Positions 15,049 through 24,600 of a stretch of DNA of 50,900 nt are shown in pieces (the first letter of the stretch is position 1; every line of letters begins with the position of its first letter). The DNA comes from an uncultured Clostridium sp. (GTDB taxonomy: Bacteria; Cyanobacteriota; Vampirovibrionia; Gastranaerophilales; Gastranaerophilaceae), in assembly GCA_905212085.1 (NCBI GenBank), contig CAJMDF010000011.1:1-50900 (forward strand), read 5' to 3'. A model generated the notes under the pieces. It was not told where the DNA came from, searched no databases, and was given only the letters and a program-made list of their open reading frames with translations. Position numbers and translations under genes: made by a program.

Positions 15049-15435
15049 ATGGAAATTCAAAATACACATAACAGGCAAAATTTCAACGGACTTTATTTCA
15101 AAAATGTTACCCCAAAAGTGCAAAAAGCACTTGAAGACTCACCTGCAATACAAAAATTAAGCCAAAACTATGACGTATTTATAAGACAATATCACCAAAA
15201 AACTCAAAAAAAATACGGAACATTGCTTAATTACGGACTAGCTTACAAAGTAAAAGAAGTCGTCCCTAATTTATTTCATAAAAAATCACAATTCAACAAA
15301 AAATGCTATTCAAATTTTGTCCTAGATCCATATTCTTTCCCTAACAAAAAAGAAATCAACAATGTAATTGAAGAGGATTTGGTAAAAGAAGCTGAATTAA
15401 TAGATATGAACTTTTTTAAAGACTATCTTAAATAA
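15049..15435 (+). CDS. Small basic protein with N-terminal F-x-G motif
   Basis: A 128-residue protein beginning MEIQNTHNRQNFNGLYFKNV. It is rich in Lys, Asn and Gln, with no signal peptide or membrane helix. The N-terminal N-F-N-G resembles the short F-x-G motif of three other proteins here (20776, 44016 and 44537). No clear Shine-Dalgarno is seen. The end overlaps fliR by 8 bp, convergent. The function is unknown. Confidence 0.6.
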   Translation: MEIQNTHNRQNFNGLYFKNVTPKVQKALEDSPAIQKLSQNYDVFIRQYHQKTQKKYGTLLNYGLAYKVKEVVPNLFHKKSQFNKKCYSNFVLDPYSFPNKKEINNVIEEDLVKEAELIDMNFFKDYLK

Positions 15436-16207
15436 TTTTTGAAAAAGATAAAAAGTAATCAGAAATAATATTTACAAGCATAGGCAAAATCCATACCATA
15501 ATTGCCGCACCTAATACTGGTTTAAATAAGAAGCTCAATTGGAAAACGTTTACCTGCGGAGCAGTCTTAGAAATTACACCTAAAATAATATCCTGCCCTA
15601 ATGTAGCAAGCAAAATAGGAGATGCAATCTGTAATCCCATAAACAAAACATTGGATGACAATTGCACCATATAATCCATATTTACAATCTGCTGCAACGG
15701 AATTAATGTAGCATCAAGAGGGAATATTTGAAAGCTGTGAATAAATGCTGTCAAAAGCCAATATACCCCGCCTAATTGAATAAAAATAATCAATCCTAAT
15801 AATTGAAAACACTTCCCTACAATTGACACCTGAGAAGAAGTAGTAGGATCTAACACCATAGCAGAAGACAAACCCATTTGCATATTTATCATATCTCCAC
15901 CGGCGTCTACTGCCAATAAAATTAATTGAGCAATATAACCAATCATTGCCCCCACAACGACATTCAATAATATAGATAAAGCAAAAGATTCTTTAATAAT
16001 ATGCACATCAGGTTTGGTAACAGATGTTAAAATTATTGTCAAAAGAAAAATTAAACCCAATTTAACCATACTTGGAATTTCTTTTCTATTAAGTACAGGA
16101 GCCAATCTAAAGAATCCTAAAAGTCTTGCAAATACAAAAATTCCTGCAGCTAAATAAGCATTTAACATTGGGAACATCTTCATTAATTCTTGAATAATCT
16201 GATCCAT
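15428..16207 (-). CDS. fliR: Flagellar-type export apparatus protein FliR
   Basis: A 259-residue polytopic protein with five to six membrane segments and the FliR/SctT pattern (FRLAPVLNRKEIPSMVKLGL near residues 33-52, then DAGGDMINMQMGLSSAMVLD near 100-119). With FliP and FliQ it forms the export gate of flagellar and injectisome type III systems. It is the last gene of the operon; its start overlaps the previous stop as TAATG. AGGAGGTG lies 7 nt upstream. Confidence 0.93.
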   Translation of the reverse strand: MDQIIQELMKMFPMLNAYLAAGIFVFARLLGFFRLAPVLNRKEIPSMVKLGLIFLLTIILTSVTKPDVHIIKESFALSILLNVVVGAMIGYIAQLILLAVDAGGDMINMQMGLSSAMVLDPTTSSQVSIVGKCFQLLGLIIFIQLGGVYWLLTAFIHSFQIFPLDATLIPLQQIVNMDYMVQLSSNVLFMGLQIASPILLATLGQDIILGVISKTAPQVNVFQLSFLFKPVLGAAIMVWILPMLVNIISDYFLSFSKII

Positions 16208-16575
16208 TATTTATCACCTCCTCTTATGTCAGGCGGCGGTAAAATTTCGACAGGTTCTTCCGGAGTATCCAATGGGAAAAATACAAAATCATCACCGTTT
16301 GTAAAAATTGTCTTATCAGTTGTTGCCTGAACTTTTACAACAACATCTTTATCAAACAATTTTACGGTAATTTCTGCATTACCTTCTCTTTTTACTTTCA
16401 CAATAATAGTATCTTTTTTATTATCTATTGTAAAAAAAGGGACAACTGATACAATACTCTCATCACTTGAAGAAACAGATTTTACAGGGGAGTCAGACGT
16501 GAATATATAATCTTCAAAAGCACATGCCTGAAGCTGGATTAAAAATATTGGAAGTATAAATATCAGTTTTTTCAT
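16207..16575 (-). CDS. Small exported protein inside the export operon
   Basis: A 122-residue protein with a signal peptide (MKKLIFILPIFLIQLQACA). Cys 18 lies in an L-Q-A-C context that is a poor lipobox; cleavage after ACA is the alternative. The mature part (VKSVSSSDESIVSVVPFF, then IIVKVKREGNAEITVKLFD) has the strand order of the small domain at the N terminus of some secretins (pilus/secretin N-terminal family) or of bacterial Ig-like domains. It is set between fliQ and fliR, with 3 nt and a TAATG junction. It may be a periplasmic ring or chaperone component; this is inferred. Confidence 0.75.
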   Translation of the reverse strand: MKKLIFILPIFLIQLQACAFEDYIFTSDSPVKSVSSSDESIVSVVPFFTIDNKKDTIIVKVKREGNAEITVKLFDKDVVVKVQATTDKTIFTNGDDFVFFPLDTPEEPVEILPPPDIRGGDK

Positions 16576-16578
16576 CTA

Positions 16579-17067
16579 TTAACGTCCAAGAATTTTATTA
16601 GTTTCTACAAAATTTGGTTTAGGCATAGGAGTCTGCGGACTTGCGTAATACTTAGTTTTTTGTTGTTGATCAATAAATGGCACCTTGCCCGGATTTTTCA
16701 TTAATTCATTCATTGAAGGTTGATTTTTAAATTTATCATTCATTTCATGTTCAAAAGGAGATGTGTATTTATAATAATCAGCAGGCAAAACATAAGCATC
16801 ATTTTTAGACACCAAATTAAATGCCATAGCCATACCGTCTACCATAAAACCCTTTAACATGTTTATGAAACCGATACCGCCAATTACAATTACCAAAAAT
16901 ACGCCTAAAATCTTTGGTGCAGCTGCAATAGTTTGCTCCTGTACCTGAGTAACAGCTTGTAAAATACCGACAACAAGACCTATGCCTGCTGCTACAAGTA
17001 CACAAGGCATTGAGATTGCAAGCATTATTAAAAATCCTTTTGCTAAGTATTCAACTAAAACTTCCAT
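16579..17067 (-). CDS. fliQ: FliQ with a long C-terminal extension
   Basis: Residues 1-90 are a normal FliQ: two membrane helices separated by GILQAVTQVQEQTIAAAPKI, the family hallmark. FliQ proteins usually end near residue 89, but this one continues for about 70 residues with a hydrophilic, Lys/Pro/Met-rich tail (DKFKNQPSMNELMKNPGKVP and so on). The tail has no domain I recognise. AGAGGG lies 5-8 nt before the ATG. The 131-bp gap to fliP (17068-17198) holds a short GC-richer stretch and no gene. Confidence 0.9.
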   Translation of the reverse strand: MEVLVEYLAKGFLIMLAISMPCVLVAAGIGLVVGILQAVTQVQEQTIAAAPKILGVFLVIVIGGIGFINMLKGFMVDGMAMAFNLVSKNDAYVLPADYYKYTSPFEHEMNDKFKNQPSMNELMKNPGKVPFIDQQQKTKYYASPQTPMPKPNFVETNKILGR

Positions 17068-17198
17068 TTTTTACCCTCTTTGTAGATTTTTGTTATATCT
17101 TTTTATACTTTTGCAAGTCGCTTCGCTCCCGCTTTTTATCCTCTTTACAGATATTGTTTTTCTTTGTTCAAAAGCTTTTGCACCTTTACTATTATTTT

Positions 17199-17840
17199 CT
17201 AATTGTAACTCGTGACAAGCCCTTGAACTATAAGTGCCCAACCATCTACTGCGATAAATATCAGCAGTTTAAACGGTAAAGAAATAATCGTAGGTGATAA
17301 CATAAACATACCTAGTGCTAATAATATGTTTGCAACTACTAAGTCCAAAACAATGAATGGGACAAAGATTATAAAGCCAATTTCAAAAGATGTTTTTAAT
17401 TCGCTTATAATAAATGCCGGAGCTACCTGCCAAACAGTAATTTCTTCAGGATTTTTAGGCGGTTGTCCTTTTGTTGCTTCAATAAAAAATGCTAAATCAC
17501 TCTCCCTTGTCTGCTTCATCATAAATTCTTTAAGCGGTTTCGAACCCTCATTAATTGCTTCCACAATATTTTGATTCTTATGATACGGGACTGAACCCAT
17601 TTCGTACATTTTTTGAAATGTTCCGCCCATTGTATAAAATGTTAAAATCATTGCAAGACCTACAATTACAATAGAAGGAGGAACTTGTTGAGTACCCATT
17701 GCCGTTTTTAACATCGAAAAGACGATGACAAATCTCAAAAAACTTGTCATACAACAAAATATCAGCGGTATTAAAGAAAATACCGTCATCAGTATCAACA
17801 TTTGTAAAACAGGATTCATATCTTTTATAATAGTTTCCAT
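17199..17840 (-). CDS. fliP: Flagellar-type export apparatus protein FliP
   Basis: A 213-residue protein without an obvious cleavable signal. It has hydrophobic segments near 10-35 and 45-70, a soluble middle with HKNQNIVEAINEGSKPLKEF, and a C-terminal pair (ISELKTSFEIGFIIFVPFIV then VANILLALGMFMLSP). These are the FliP signature segments, including the GMFMLSP motif. It forms the pentameric core of the export gate. Its start lies 1 nt after the fliO stop, with AAGGAA upstream. Confidence 0.94.
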   Translation of the reverse strand: METIIKDMNPVLQMLILMTVFSLIPLIFCCMTSFLRFVIVFSMLKTAMGTQQVPPSIVIVGLAMILTFYTMGGTFQKMYEMGSVPYHKNQNIVEAINEGSKPLKEFMMKQTRESDLAFFIEATKGQPPKNPEEITVWQVAPAFIISELKTSFEIGFIIFVPFIVLDLVVANILLALGMFMLSPTIISLPFKLLIFIAVDGWALIVQGLVTSYN

Positions 17841-17841
17841 T

Positions 17842-18252
17842 TTATATTCCTTTATTTATTATATTTTTAAATACTTTCTTTTGTGCTGCAGGTCTATGAT
17901 TAGTTCTCGGGAAATCTACTATTGTAGGCAAATCATCTACACTGCAATTTGTATTGCTTTTTAAAACTGAAGATGATGATGAAACTTCATTTTTTTGAAC
18001 AGGAGAATTATCATCAAGTTTTGAAATTAAAGAAGTTCGCCCAACATCCGATGCTACAAGAAACTTTTCTTGTCCTGCTCTTACTACAAACAATTCTTTT
18101 CTTGGACCAAGGCTTATACATTCTTCGATATTCAAAAATTTTGATCTTGAAGTACTGCAATAAGAAAATTTTTTATACACAAAAACTGCTAAGAAGATTA
18201 TTCCTACCATCGCTGCTGTGTATACTATGAAATTTACTAAATATCCGCTCAT
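17842..18252 (-). CDS. fliO: FliO-like export apparatus assembly protein
   Basis: A 136-residue protein with one N-terminal membrane helix (about 5-26), followed by a small domain (FLNIEECISLGPRKELFVVR, then KFLVASDVGRTSLISKL), which is the FliO pattern. The C-terminal tail is Ser/Asn-rich and unconserved. FliO helps assemble the FliP ring. Position before fliP supports the call. GAGGA lies 9 nt upstream. Confidence 0.85.
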   Translation of the reverse strand: MSGYLVNFIVYTAAMVGIIFLAVFVYKKFSYCSTSRSKFLNIEECISLGPRKELFVVRAGQEKFLVASDVGRTSLISKLDDNSPVQKNEVSSSSSVLKSNTNCSVDDLPTIVDFPRTNHRPAAQKKVFKNIINKGI

Positions 18253-18304
18253 TTACATATCCTCATTTTATACTTCAACAAAATTGTTTTAAACTAACAA
18301 GTCA

Positions 18305-19501
18305 TTAAATATCCTCATCCTCAAGTTCAAAATCGCTATAATCAAATTCATCTTCTTCATCAGAATTTTGAGCTGGGGCAGCAGGAGTATCTTCCTCTTG
18401 GAATTCCATATTACTTTCATCAAAATCTGAAGGTTGAGTTTCTGTTATTTCCTCATTTTGTGTTGATTCAACCTGAGTATTTTGAGTCTTTGGAGTTTTG
18501 GCAATAACTTCATCAATTTTTACACCGTATCTGTCATTTACAATTACCAATTCTCCGCGTGCTATCGGTTTATTCTCGACACTCAATGTTACTTTATTAT
18601 CATAGATAGATGTCAGGTCTACAACCAAACCTTTTTCAATATTTTTCAACTCTCCGAGAGTAATTTTTACGGTATCAAATTGAGCATCCATCTCAACTTC
18701 AATACTATCCCAAAGATTAGTATTTTCTCCTGCCATTTCTTCATTTCCTCCGTCGTTATCCACTGGCATTACCAGTCCCAAGTTTGGGTTTATGTTTATA
18801 TCTGTTTCATAATCCTTAAACTTTAATACCATATGTTTAATATCACTGTTATCGAAAACTACAATATCGTCTACATCAATATTTTTAATATCAATTAATT
18901 TAAACTTTGTAGATCCAACCTTCACAGCAACATCAATCACACTTGATGCAAAGTCTCCATAATCAAATTTATCACTTTGAGAGGTTACCGCCTCTGGGGC
19001 TAAAAGCTCATCAGGTAATGTAATAATAAATTTTGCAACGGCATTAGTATCCTCATCTTTCAACAAGAATGTCAAATGCACAACATCAAAATTTGTACGT
19101 TTTAATGATGGTGGGGCCTGCGTTAAAAATTGGGAAGTCGCATTAAACATATAATCATTAAATGCCGTAATAATTTTTGCTTCTAAATCCGTTAATTTAT
19201 TCAAATTAAATCTTGAATTTGGTTTACCTAAAACTCTATCTAAAATTATCCCTATCGCTTTTTCAGAAGTTCTGAAAAACATATCATGCAATTTATCTAT
19301 GCGGATTTTTGTGACAAAATAAGCATCCTTATCCATTAATGTATTAATATTTTTGCTTATACCTATTAAAATAAACTTTAATCCTGGCAGGAAAAATTCA
19401 TCACTTGAAGCCTGTACAGCTGGGGGATAAGCATTAGAAAACCAATTGTATTGCGCATACAATTCTTTATAATCTATTGAGTTGATTTTTTCGTTTCCCA
19501 T
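18305..19501 (-). CDS. C-ring protein combining FliM-like and FliN-like parts (two SpoA domains)
   Basis: A 398-residue protein. Residues about 55-175 form a divergent CheC/FliM-like middle (DKLHDMFFRTSEKAIG). Two SpoA-type domains follow, at about 183-250 and about 262-335; the second (AQFDTVKITLGELKNIEKG, ending in NDRYGVKIDEV) is a clear FliN-type domain. The tail is acidic. It probably replaces separate FliM and FliN as the switch or sorting platform for the export gate encoded downstream. It lacks the usual N-terminal CheY-binding motif as far as I can see. The ribosome-binding site is weak (AGGGA about 13 nt upstream). Confidence 0.8.
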   Translation of the reverse strand: MGNEKINSIDYKELYAQYNWFSNAYPPAVQASSDEFFLPGLKFILIGISKNINTLMDKDAYFVTKIRIDKLHDMFFRTSEKAIGIILDRVLGKPNSRFNLNKLTDLEAKIITAFNDYMFNATSQFLTQAPPSLKRTNFDVVHLTFLLKDEDTNAVAKFIITLPDELLAPEAVTSQSDKFDYGDFASSVIDVAVKVGSTKFKLIDIKNIDVDDIVVFDNSDIKHMVLKFKDYETDININPNLGLVMPVDNDGGNEEMAGENTNLWDSIEVEMDAQFDTVKITLGELKNIEKGLVVDLTSIYDNKVTLSVENKPIARGELVIVNDRYGVKIDEVIAKTPKTQNTQVESTQNEEITETQPSDFDESNMEFQEEDTPAAPAQNSDEEDEFDYSDFELEDEDI

Positions 19502-19604
19502 ATTTTAGTTTTCTATCCCTTATTCAAGTCTGTAATGATGAGCTTTCCCCATAAATACAATAGAATAATTACTCTAACTTCACATCAATCATTTAATGGA
19601 TATT

Positions 19605-19632
19605 TTGCAAAAATCAAATTTCTTTATAAAAT
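19605..19632 (+). promoter_or_regulatory. Promoter for leaderless hemW
   Basis: TTGCAA (19605-19610), a 16-bp spacer, TAAAAT (19627-19632), then 6 nt to the ATG at 19639. No Shine-Dalgarno. Confidence 0.6.
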
Positions 19633-19638
19633 ATATGT

Positions 19639-20727
19639 ATGCCAAAAAATGTTTACATACACATTCCTTTTTGCAAATCAAAATGTAAATACTGCTCTTT
19701 TGTATCATTTCCCAAAATTGAACAAAAAGAGATTTATTTAGATGCTTTGAAAAAAGAAATCCACAATAATTATAAAAATGAAATCCTTAATACGTTATAT
19801 TTTGGAGGCGGAACTCCATCATTACTTACTCCAGAAGAATTTCACGATTTAATAAAAAACTTCAATACAAATAAAAATACTGAAATTACAGCAGAACTCA
19901 ACCCTGAAAATATTACTTTGGAATACTTACAAAAATTAAAACATACAGGTGTTAACAGATTAAGCTTCGGCTGCCAAACTTTTAATGATAAAATTCTAAA
20001 AATTATTGGGAGAAGACATCTTGCAAAAGATGTTATATCAGCTGTAAATCAAGCTCAAAAAGCAGGTTTTGGAAATATTAGTATAGATTTTATTTACGGA
20101 CTACCGGAACAACAATTATCTGATTTTGAAAAAGATTTACTAAAAGCAATCAGCCTTAATATTCAGCACATATCACTATATGGTCTAAAAATTGATGAGG
20201 ACTGCTATTTTGCGAAAAATCCTCCTAAAAATCTTCCTGATGAAGATGCACAAGCCGATATGTATTTAAAAGCCATTGAAATACTTGAAAAAAATAATTT
20301 TACACACTATGAAATAAGTAATTTCGCAAAATCAGGCTATGAATCCAAACATAATCTTAACTACTGGGATAATAACACATATTACGGTTTTGGTATAGCA
20401 GCTCACGGATATGAAAATAAGACTCGCTACTTTAATACAGCAAACTTAGCTGAATATATAAATAATCCGATGCAACACAAATCCTCTCATAAATTAACTA
20501 AACAGGAACAATTAGAAGAAGAAATATTTTTAGGATTTAGAAAAATGGAAGGAATAAATATAAAAAAAATAAATGAAAAATTTAATATAGATTTCCTGAA
20601 AAAGTACGCCAGTACTATTGATAAGTATGTTTCTTATAAGTATCTTTCAGATACTAATACAGGATTTAAGCTAACTAATAATGGGGTTTTAATCAGTAAT
20701 ATTATTCTATCCGAATTTTTAGAATAA
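19639..20727 (+). CDS. hemW: HemW-like radical SAM protein
   Basis: A 362-residue radical SAM protein. C12-x3-C16-x2-C19 in YIHIPFCKSKCKYC binds the 4Fe-4S/SAM cluster; F20 follows directly, as is usual. LYFGGGTPSLLTPEEF and NRLSFGCQTFNDKILKIIGR are the HemN/HemW motifs, and the C-terminal HemN_C domain is present (LGFRKMEGIN). The CSFVSF context, without the extra N-terminal Cys of HemN, favours HemW, a haem chaperone or insertion factor, over coproporphyrinogen dehydrogenase. The mRNA looks leaderless. It ends at a strong hairpin. Confidence 0.92.
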   Translation: MPKNVYIHIPFCKSKCKYCSFVSFPKIEQKEIYLDALKKEIHNNYKNEILNTLYFGGGTPSLLTPEEFHDLIKNFNTNKNTEITAELNPENITLEYLQKLKHTGVNRLSFGCQTFNDKILKIIGRRHLAKDVISAVNQAQKAGFGNISIDFIYGLPEQQLSDFEKDLLKAISLNIQHISLYGLKIDEDCYFAKNPPKNLPDEDAQADMYLKAIEILEKNNFTHYEISNFAKSGYESKHNLNYWDNNTYYGFGIAAHGYENKTRYFNTANLAEYINNPMQHKSSHKLTKQEQLEEEIFLGFRKMEGINIKKINEKFNIDFLKKYASTIDKYVSYKYLSDTNTGFKLTNNGVLISNIILSEFLE

Positions 20728-20755
20728 AAAAGCTCGTTTTATAAAACGAGCTTTT
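20726..20755. terminator. Bidirectional terminator between hemW and the gene at 20776
   Basis: Perfect stem AAAAAGCTCGTTTT / AAAACGAGCTTTTT with a 2-nt centre; T-run on both strands, serving two convergent genes. Confidence 0.85.
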
Positions 20756-20775
20756 TGAATTATATACTATTTTTA

Positions 20776-21363
20776 TTATTTATTTTCACCTTCAGGCTTT
20801 TTAGTATCATCTGATTTTACTTCACCTTCAGGCTTTTTAGTATCATCTGCCTTTACTTCACCCTCAGGCTTTTTAGTATCATCTGCTTTTACTTCTTCTG
20901 CAGGTTTTTTAGGAGCATCTGTTTTCACTTCATCTGCAGGTTTCTTTACATCAGGAGCATCAGTATTAGGTTTTCCATCTACATCATCAACTTTTTTACC
21001 TCTAATTTTATTCCAAAGTTTTTCACCACTTTCACCAATACTTACAAAGAAGTTTTTAACCTTACCCATAAAGCCAAGTTCTTTACCTTCTTCTGCGACA
21101 GCTCTTGTTAATGCTTTTTTACCTACTGCAATACTTAAACCAACATAAGTTGCTGCCAATAAACCAACAATTGTACCGATTATTGCAGGAGCTTTGCTTT
21201 TTTTCTTTTCAGCTGAAGCACCTTCTTTTTCAAATGAATCAGCAGGGACATCTGCCTTAGGTGCTTGTTGTGTTGTAAATTTACCAGGAGCATTAATTAA
21301 ATCTTGAGCATTCACAGGTGCTGCATCACCGCGGAAATTTACATTAGAAACAGAACTTATCAT
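20776..21363 (-). CDS. F-x-G protein with one membrane helix and 12-residue C-terminal repeats
   Basis: A 195-residue protein. The N terminus MISSVSNVNFRGDAAPVNA carries the short N-F-x-G motif seen in other proteins here. A Pro/Ala/Lys-rich part follows, then a membrane helix (APAIIGTIVGLLAATYVGLS, about 59-78). The basic middle contains FMGKVKNFFVSIGESGEKLW. The C terminus has repeats of a 12-residue unit of the type KKPEGEVKADDT, three near-identical and one or two degenerate. The strong AAGGAGG ribosome-binding site suggests high expression. The function is unknown; the repeat tail could be a flexible spacer or an interaction arm. Confidence 0.75.
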   Translation of the reverse strand: MISSVSNVNFRGDAAPVNAQDLINAPGKFTTQQAPKADVPADSFEKEGASAEKKKSKAPAIIGTIVGLLAATYVGLSIAVGKKALTRAVAEEGKELGFMGKVKNFFVSIGESGEKLWNKIRGKKVDDVDGKPNTDAPDVKKPADEVKTDAPKKPAEEVKADDTKKPEGEVKADDTKKPEGEVKSDDTKKPEGENK

Positions 21364-21607
21364 TTTGGAAAACCTCCTTTTATTACCAAATATTTATTTT
21401 TACTAACTTTTCCGTCACTTTATCAGAGATTGAGACCTAACAGAATCTTCATGCACTGATTACTACACACTAAGATTAAAACGACTGACAAATTTATTTT
21501 GTCTAAAAAAATATTCTTTTTCAAGATTTGTTACAAAAATTTACACAAAAATTGGAATATTTTTTTCTTGAGTGTCATCTTATTGAATAGAAGAGGAGAA
21601 TTTTAAC

Positions 21608-24600
21608 ATGGTAACAGAACAAGAAACATTAATTTACATAGAAGATCAGGACAAAAAAGATGCAAGTGTTGCAGCAAATGCATTCGCTCACAAAGATACT
21701 AAAAACCGAGCATATATCAACACTCTTGGAGCTGATTTGGCTCTTAAATATTTAGCTTCAGAAAATATAGATGTTTCTAATGTTTACAATATACATTCAA
21801 TCAAAAAAATTCTTGAAGAAATGGATATATCAGATATCATGTTACCAAATATTCATATTGATGTAAGAGTTGTATTTGATGAAAATGTTATATTTATCCC
21901 AAAATCTCATTTTGAATATAATATTGAACCTGATATATATTTAGTTTTCAATCTTGCAAAAGATTTTTCACATGTTAAATTCCTCGGATTTTTTGAACCA
22001 AGATTAATCAATAAAAATAATGCTAATGATAAATATTATTTTATAGAAAAAGAAAAATTGAGTTCTGTAGTAGATTTGAAAAAATATATTGAATCTCATA
22101 AGGGAAATACTACAGAATCATTATCACAAGAAGATATTGAAAATTCTGAAAGAATTATTATATCAATGGCTGACAATGACATATCAGAAAATGATAAAAA
22201 ATTCTTAATAAAACAACTTACAAAAAGTGCAGAACTAAGAGATAAATTCATTGAATATGAGAACTTTGAAACTTTGTCATACAAAGCAATGACAGATCCT
22301 TTAGTTACTAAAAAGCCTATTGAAGATAATAACACTTCACAACAAGTAGCTGATATATCTATTCTTGATGAACTTGACAATATAACAGATATCCCTGCTG
22401 AAGAAATTCAAAATAATACAGATACCACAGAAGCTTCTGAAAATAATGAAATTACAAATAGTGTTGATTTAACCACTGAAGCTCAAATTGAAGACTTAAA
22501 TCTCGAACCAATTGAAAATATAGATAACATAACATTAGAAAATAACAATACTGATGAACAAACAAATACAACAACTGATAATCAGAAAACTCAAAATACA
22601 TTAGATAACATTAGCAGTTCTATTGCAGAAGGTTTAGCTGCAGGCGCAGCTGCTGCTGCAACTGGAGAATTATTAAATACTGCAGCGAGTGCAAATGCTG
22701 CAATAGATATGACTGATACAGCACTTAATATTGTTGATTCAGGGATAGAAATTGCAAAAGATTTAATGACATCAGAAAATACACAGGAAACTGAACCAAT
22801 ATCTTTTGATAACATAGATACATCTAATATTGAAGATATTACTTCTACTCCTAATGAAAATATTGAAGAAGAAACGATTTCTTTAGGAAACGTTGAACTT
22901 CCTGAAAAAGATGAAGAAACTGATTTTCTTGAACAAATTGATAACAAAATATCTTTTGATAATATTGATACTACAAATATCATTGAAAATGATGATAATA
23001 TAAATATCGAGGACAATCACATATCTTTAAATGATATAGATACCTCAAACCTTATTGAAACAAATGATCAAGAAAACTATACACCAGAGACACTATCATT
23101 TGATGATATCGATACTACAAATATCAAAAATGCTCCTGAGATAGATAAAGATTCAATTGATAATACAATATCATTTGATGATATTGACATACCAAATATA
23201 AAAGAAACCTCAGAGCAGACTAATTTAAATACAATAGAACCAATTGAAGAAACTGAAAGTACATTTGATATAGAAAATTCAACACAAAATTCAGAACAAA
23301 ATCTAAATATTCAAGAAGATCAGCCAAATGACTTCATGGACGATACTATATCTTTAGATGACACATCTGATGAAACAATTGATATACAAAATACTCAACA
23401 AGATAATAACGACATAAGCAATGAAGAATTGAATACTACAGATGAGAACAACTTTGACAATATTAATGATGTCAATAGTGAACCATTAGAAAATACAATA
23501 GAGCCAGAAATTGTAGAAGATCCTACTCTAGATGAAACTTCTAATGACAGTTTTGGGAAAAATTTAATGGAAAGCTTGTCATCAGATAATATAGATGATA
23601 TTGCAATCGAAGATTTAGGAATTGATGAAAATATCCCGCATGATAACGAAAATATCTCATCAAATGATTTGTTATCACAAATTGATGATGTATTAAACTC
23701 TACACCTAATCAAGAAATTCCTAACAATATTAATAGTTCTGATAACATAAATCAAAAAGAAAAAGAAACATCCTTTGATGACATCCCAACAATTTCAAAC
23801 TTTACAACAGAAGATAATACTCAAATATCAGACGATAACCTATCTGATATAATTGCTAAACAAAATTATGATGATACTAATATTGATGAATTATTAAACT
23901 TTGATGATAGCACAAACCCACATGAAACTGATAATACTAAGGATGAAGGGAATATAGATGTCTTATTTAATGATACTGATACCACATCAGACAACGAATT
24001 GGACAACATCGATGAAATTGATAATATGGATTTTCCTCAACAACAAATCCCAGGAGCTGCTTTATATAATAAAAAAAGCTCCTCAAATAAAAAACAACTT
24101 CTTATTACCGCAGCACTAGTTACAGTTATAGCAGCCGCATCTGCAGTAATGGTATTGAAGCCTAAAAATGATTCTGCAGCAGACCTTGAACCTGTTAAAA
24201 CAGAAACATCTGAAAACGACACAACAAATGACAATTTAGATAATCAAGAAACAGATGGCAATACAGACAATATTTTAGCAACTAATGCTCCGGATATTAA
24301 CAAAAATCAAACACAAAGTGTACAAAAACAAAAAACAATATCTGAGTTAAAAAATACAGCAACAAAACCAAAACAAACACCAAGTTCATATATCAATGTT
24401 GATAAGTTAGTTTGGGATGTACCAAGTAATCTATCATATAATAACAAATTCCAAAATTATCTTAGAACTGCAGGAAAAAGTATAAAATTATCACTATCTG
24501 CAGACTTATTATTGGCTACAGAATATGCATACACAAATCAAGTAAAAGTTAATATAAAACTCAATAAAGACGGCAGTGTACAAGAATCAAAAGTACTCTC

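Noticed and set aside
17100..17145. GC-richer stretch between fliQ and fliP as another copy of the 49716 repeat
   Set aside because: Similar short words only (GAGCG-like); the period and the second hairpin are absent.
22591..23016. 141-codon minus-strand frame opposite the acidic region at 21608
   Set aside because: The Asp/Glu/Asn-rich codons read as Ser/Ile/Leu-rich on the other strand; not a gene.
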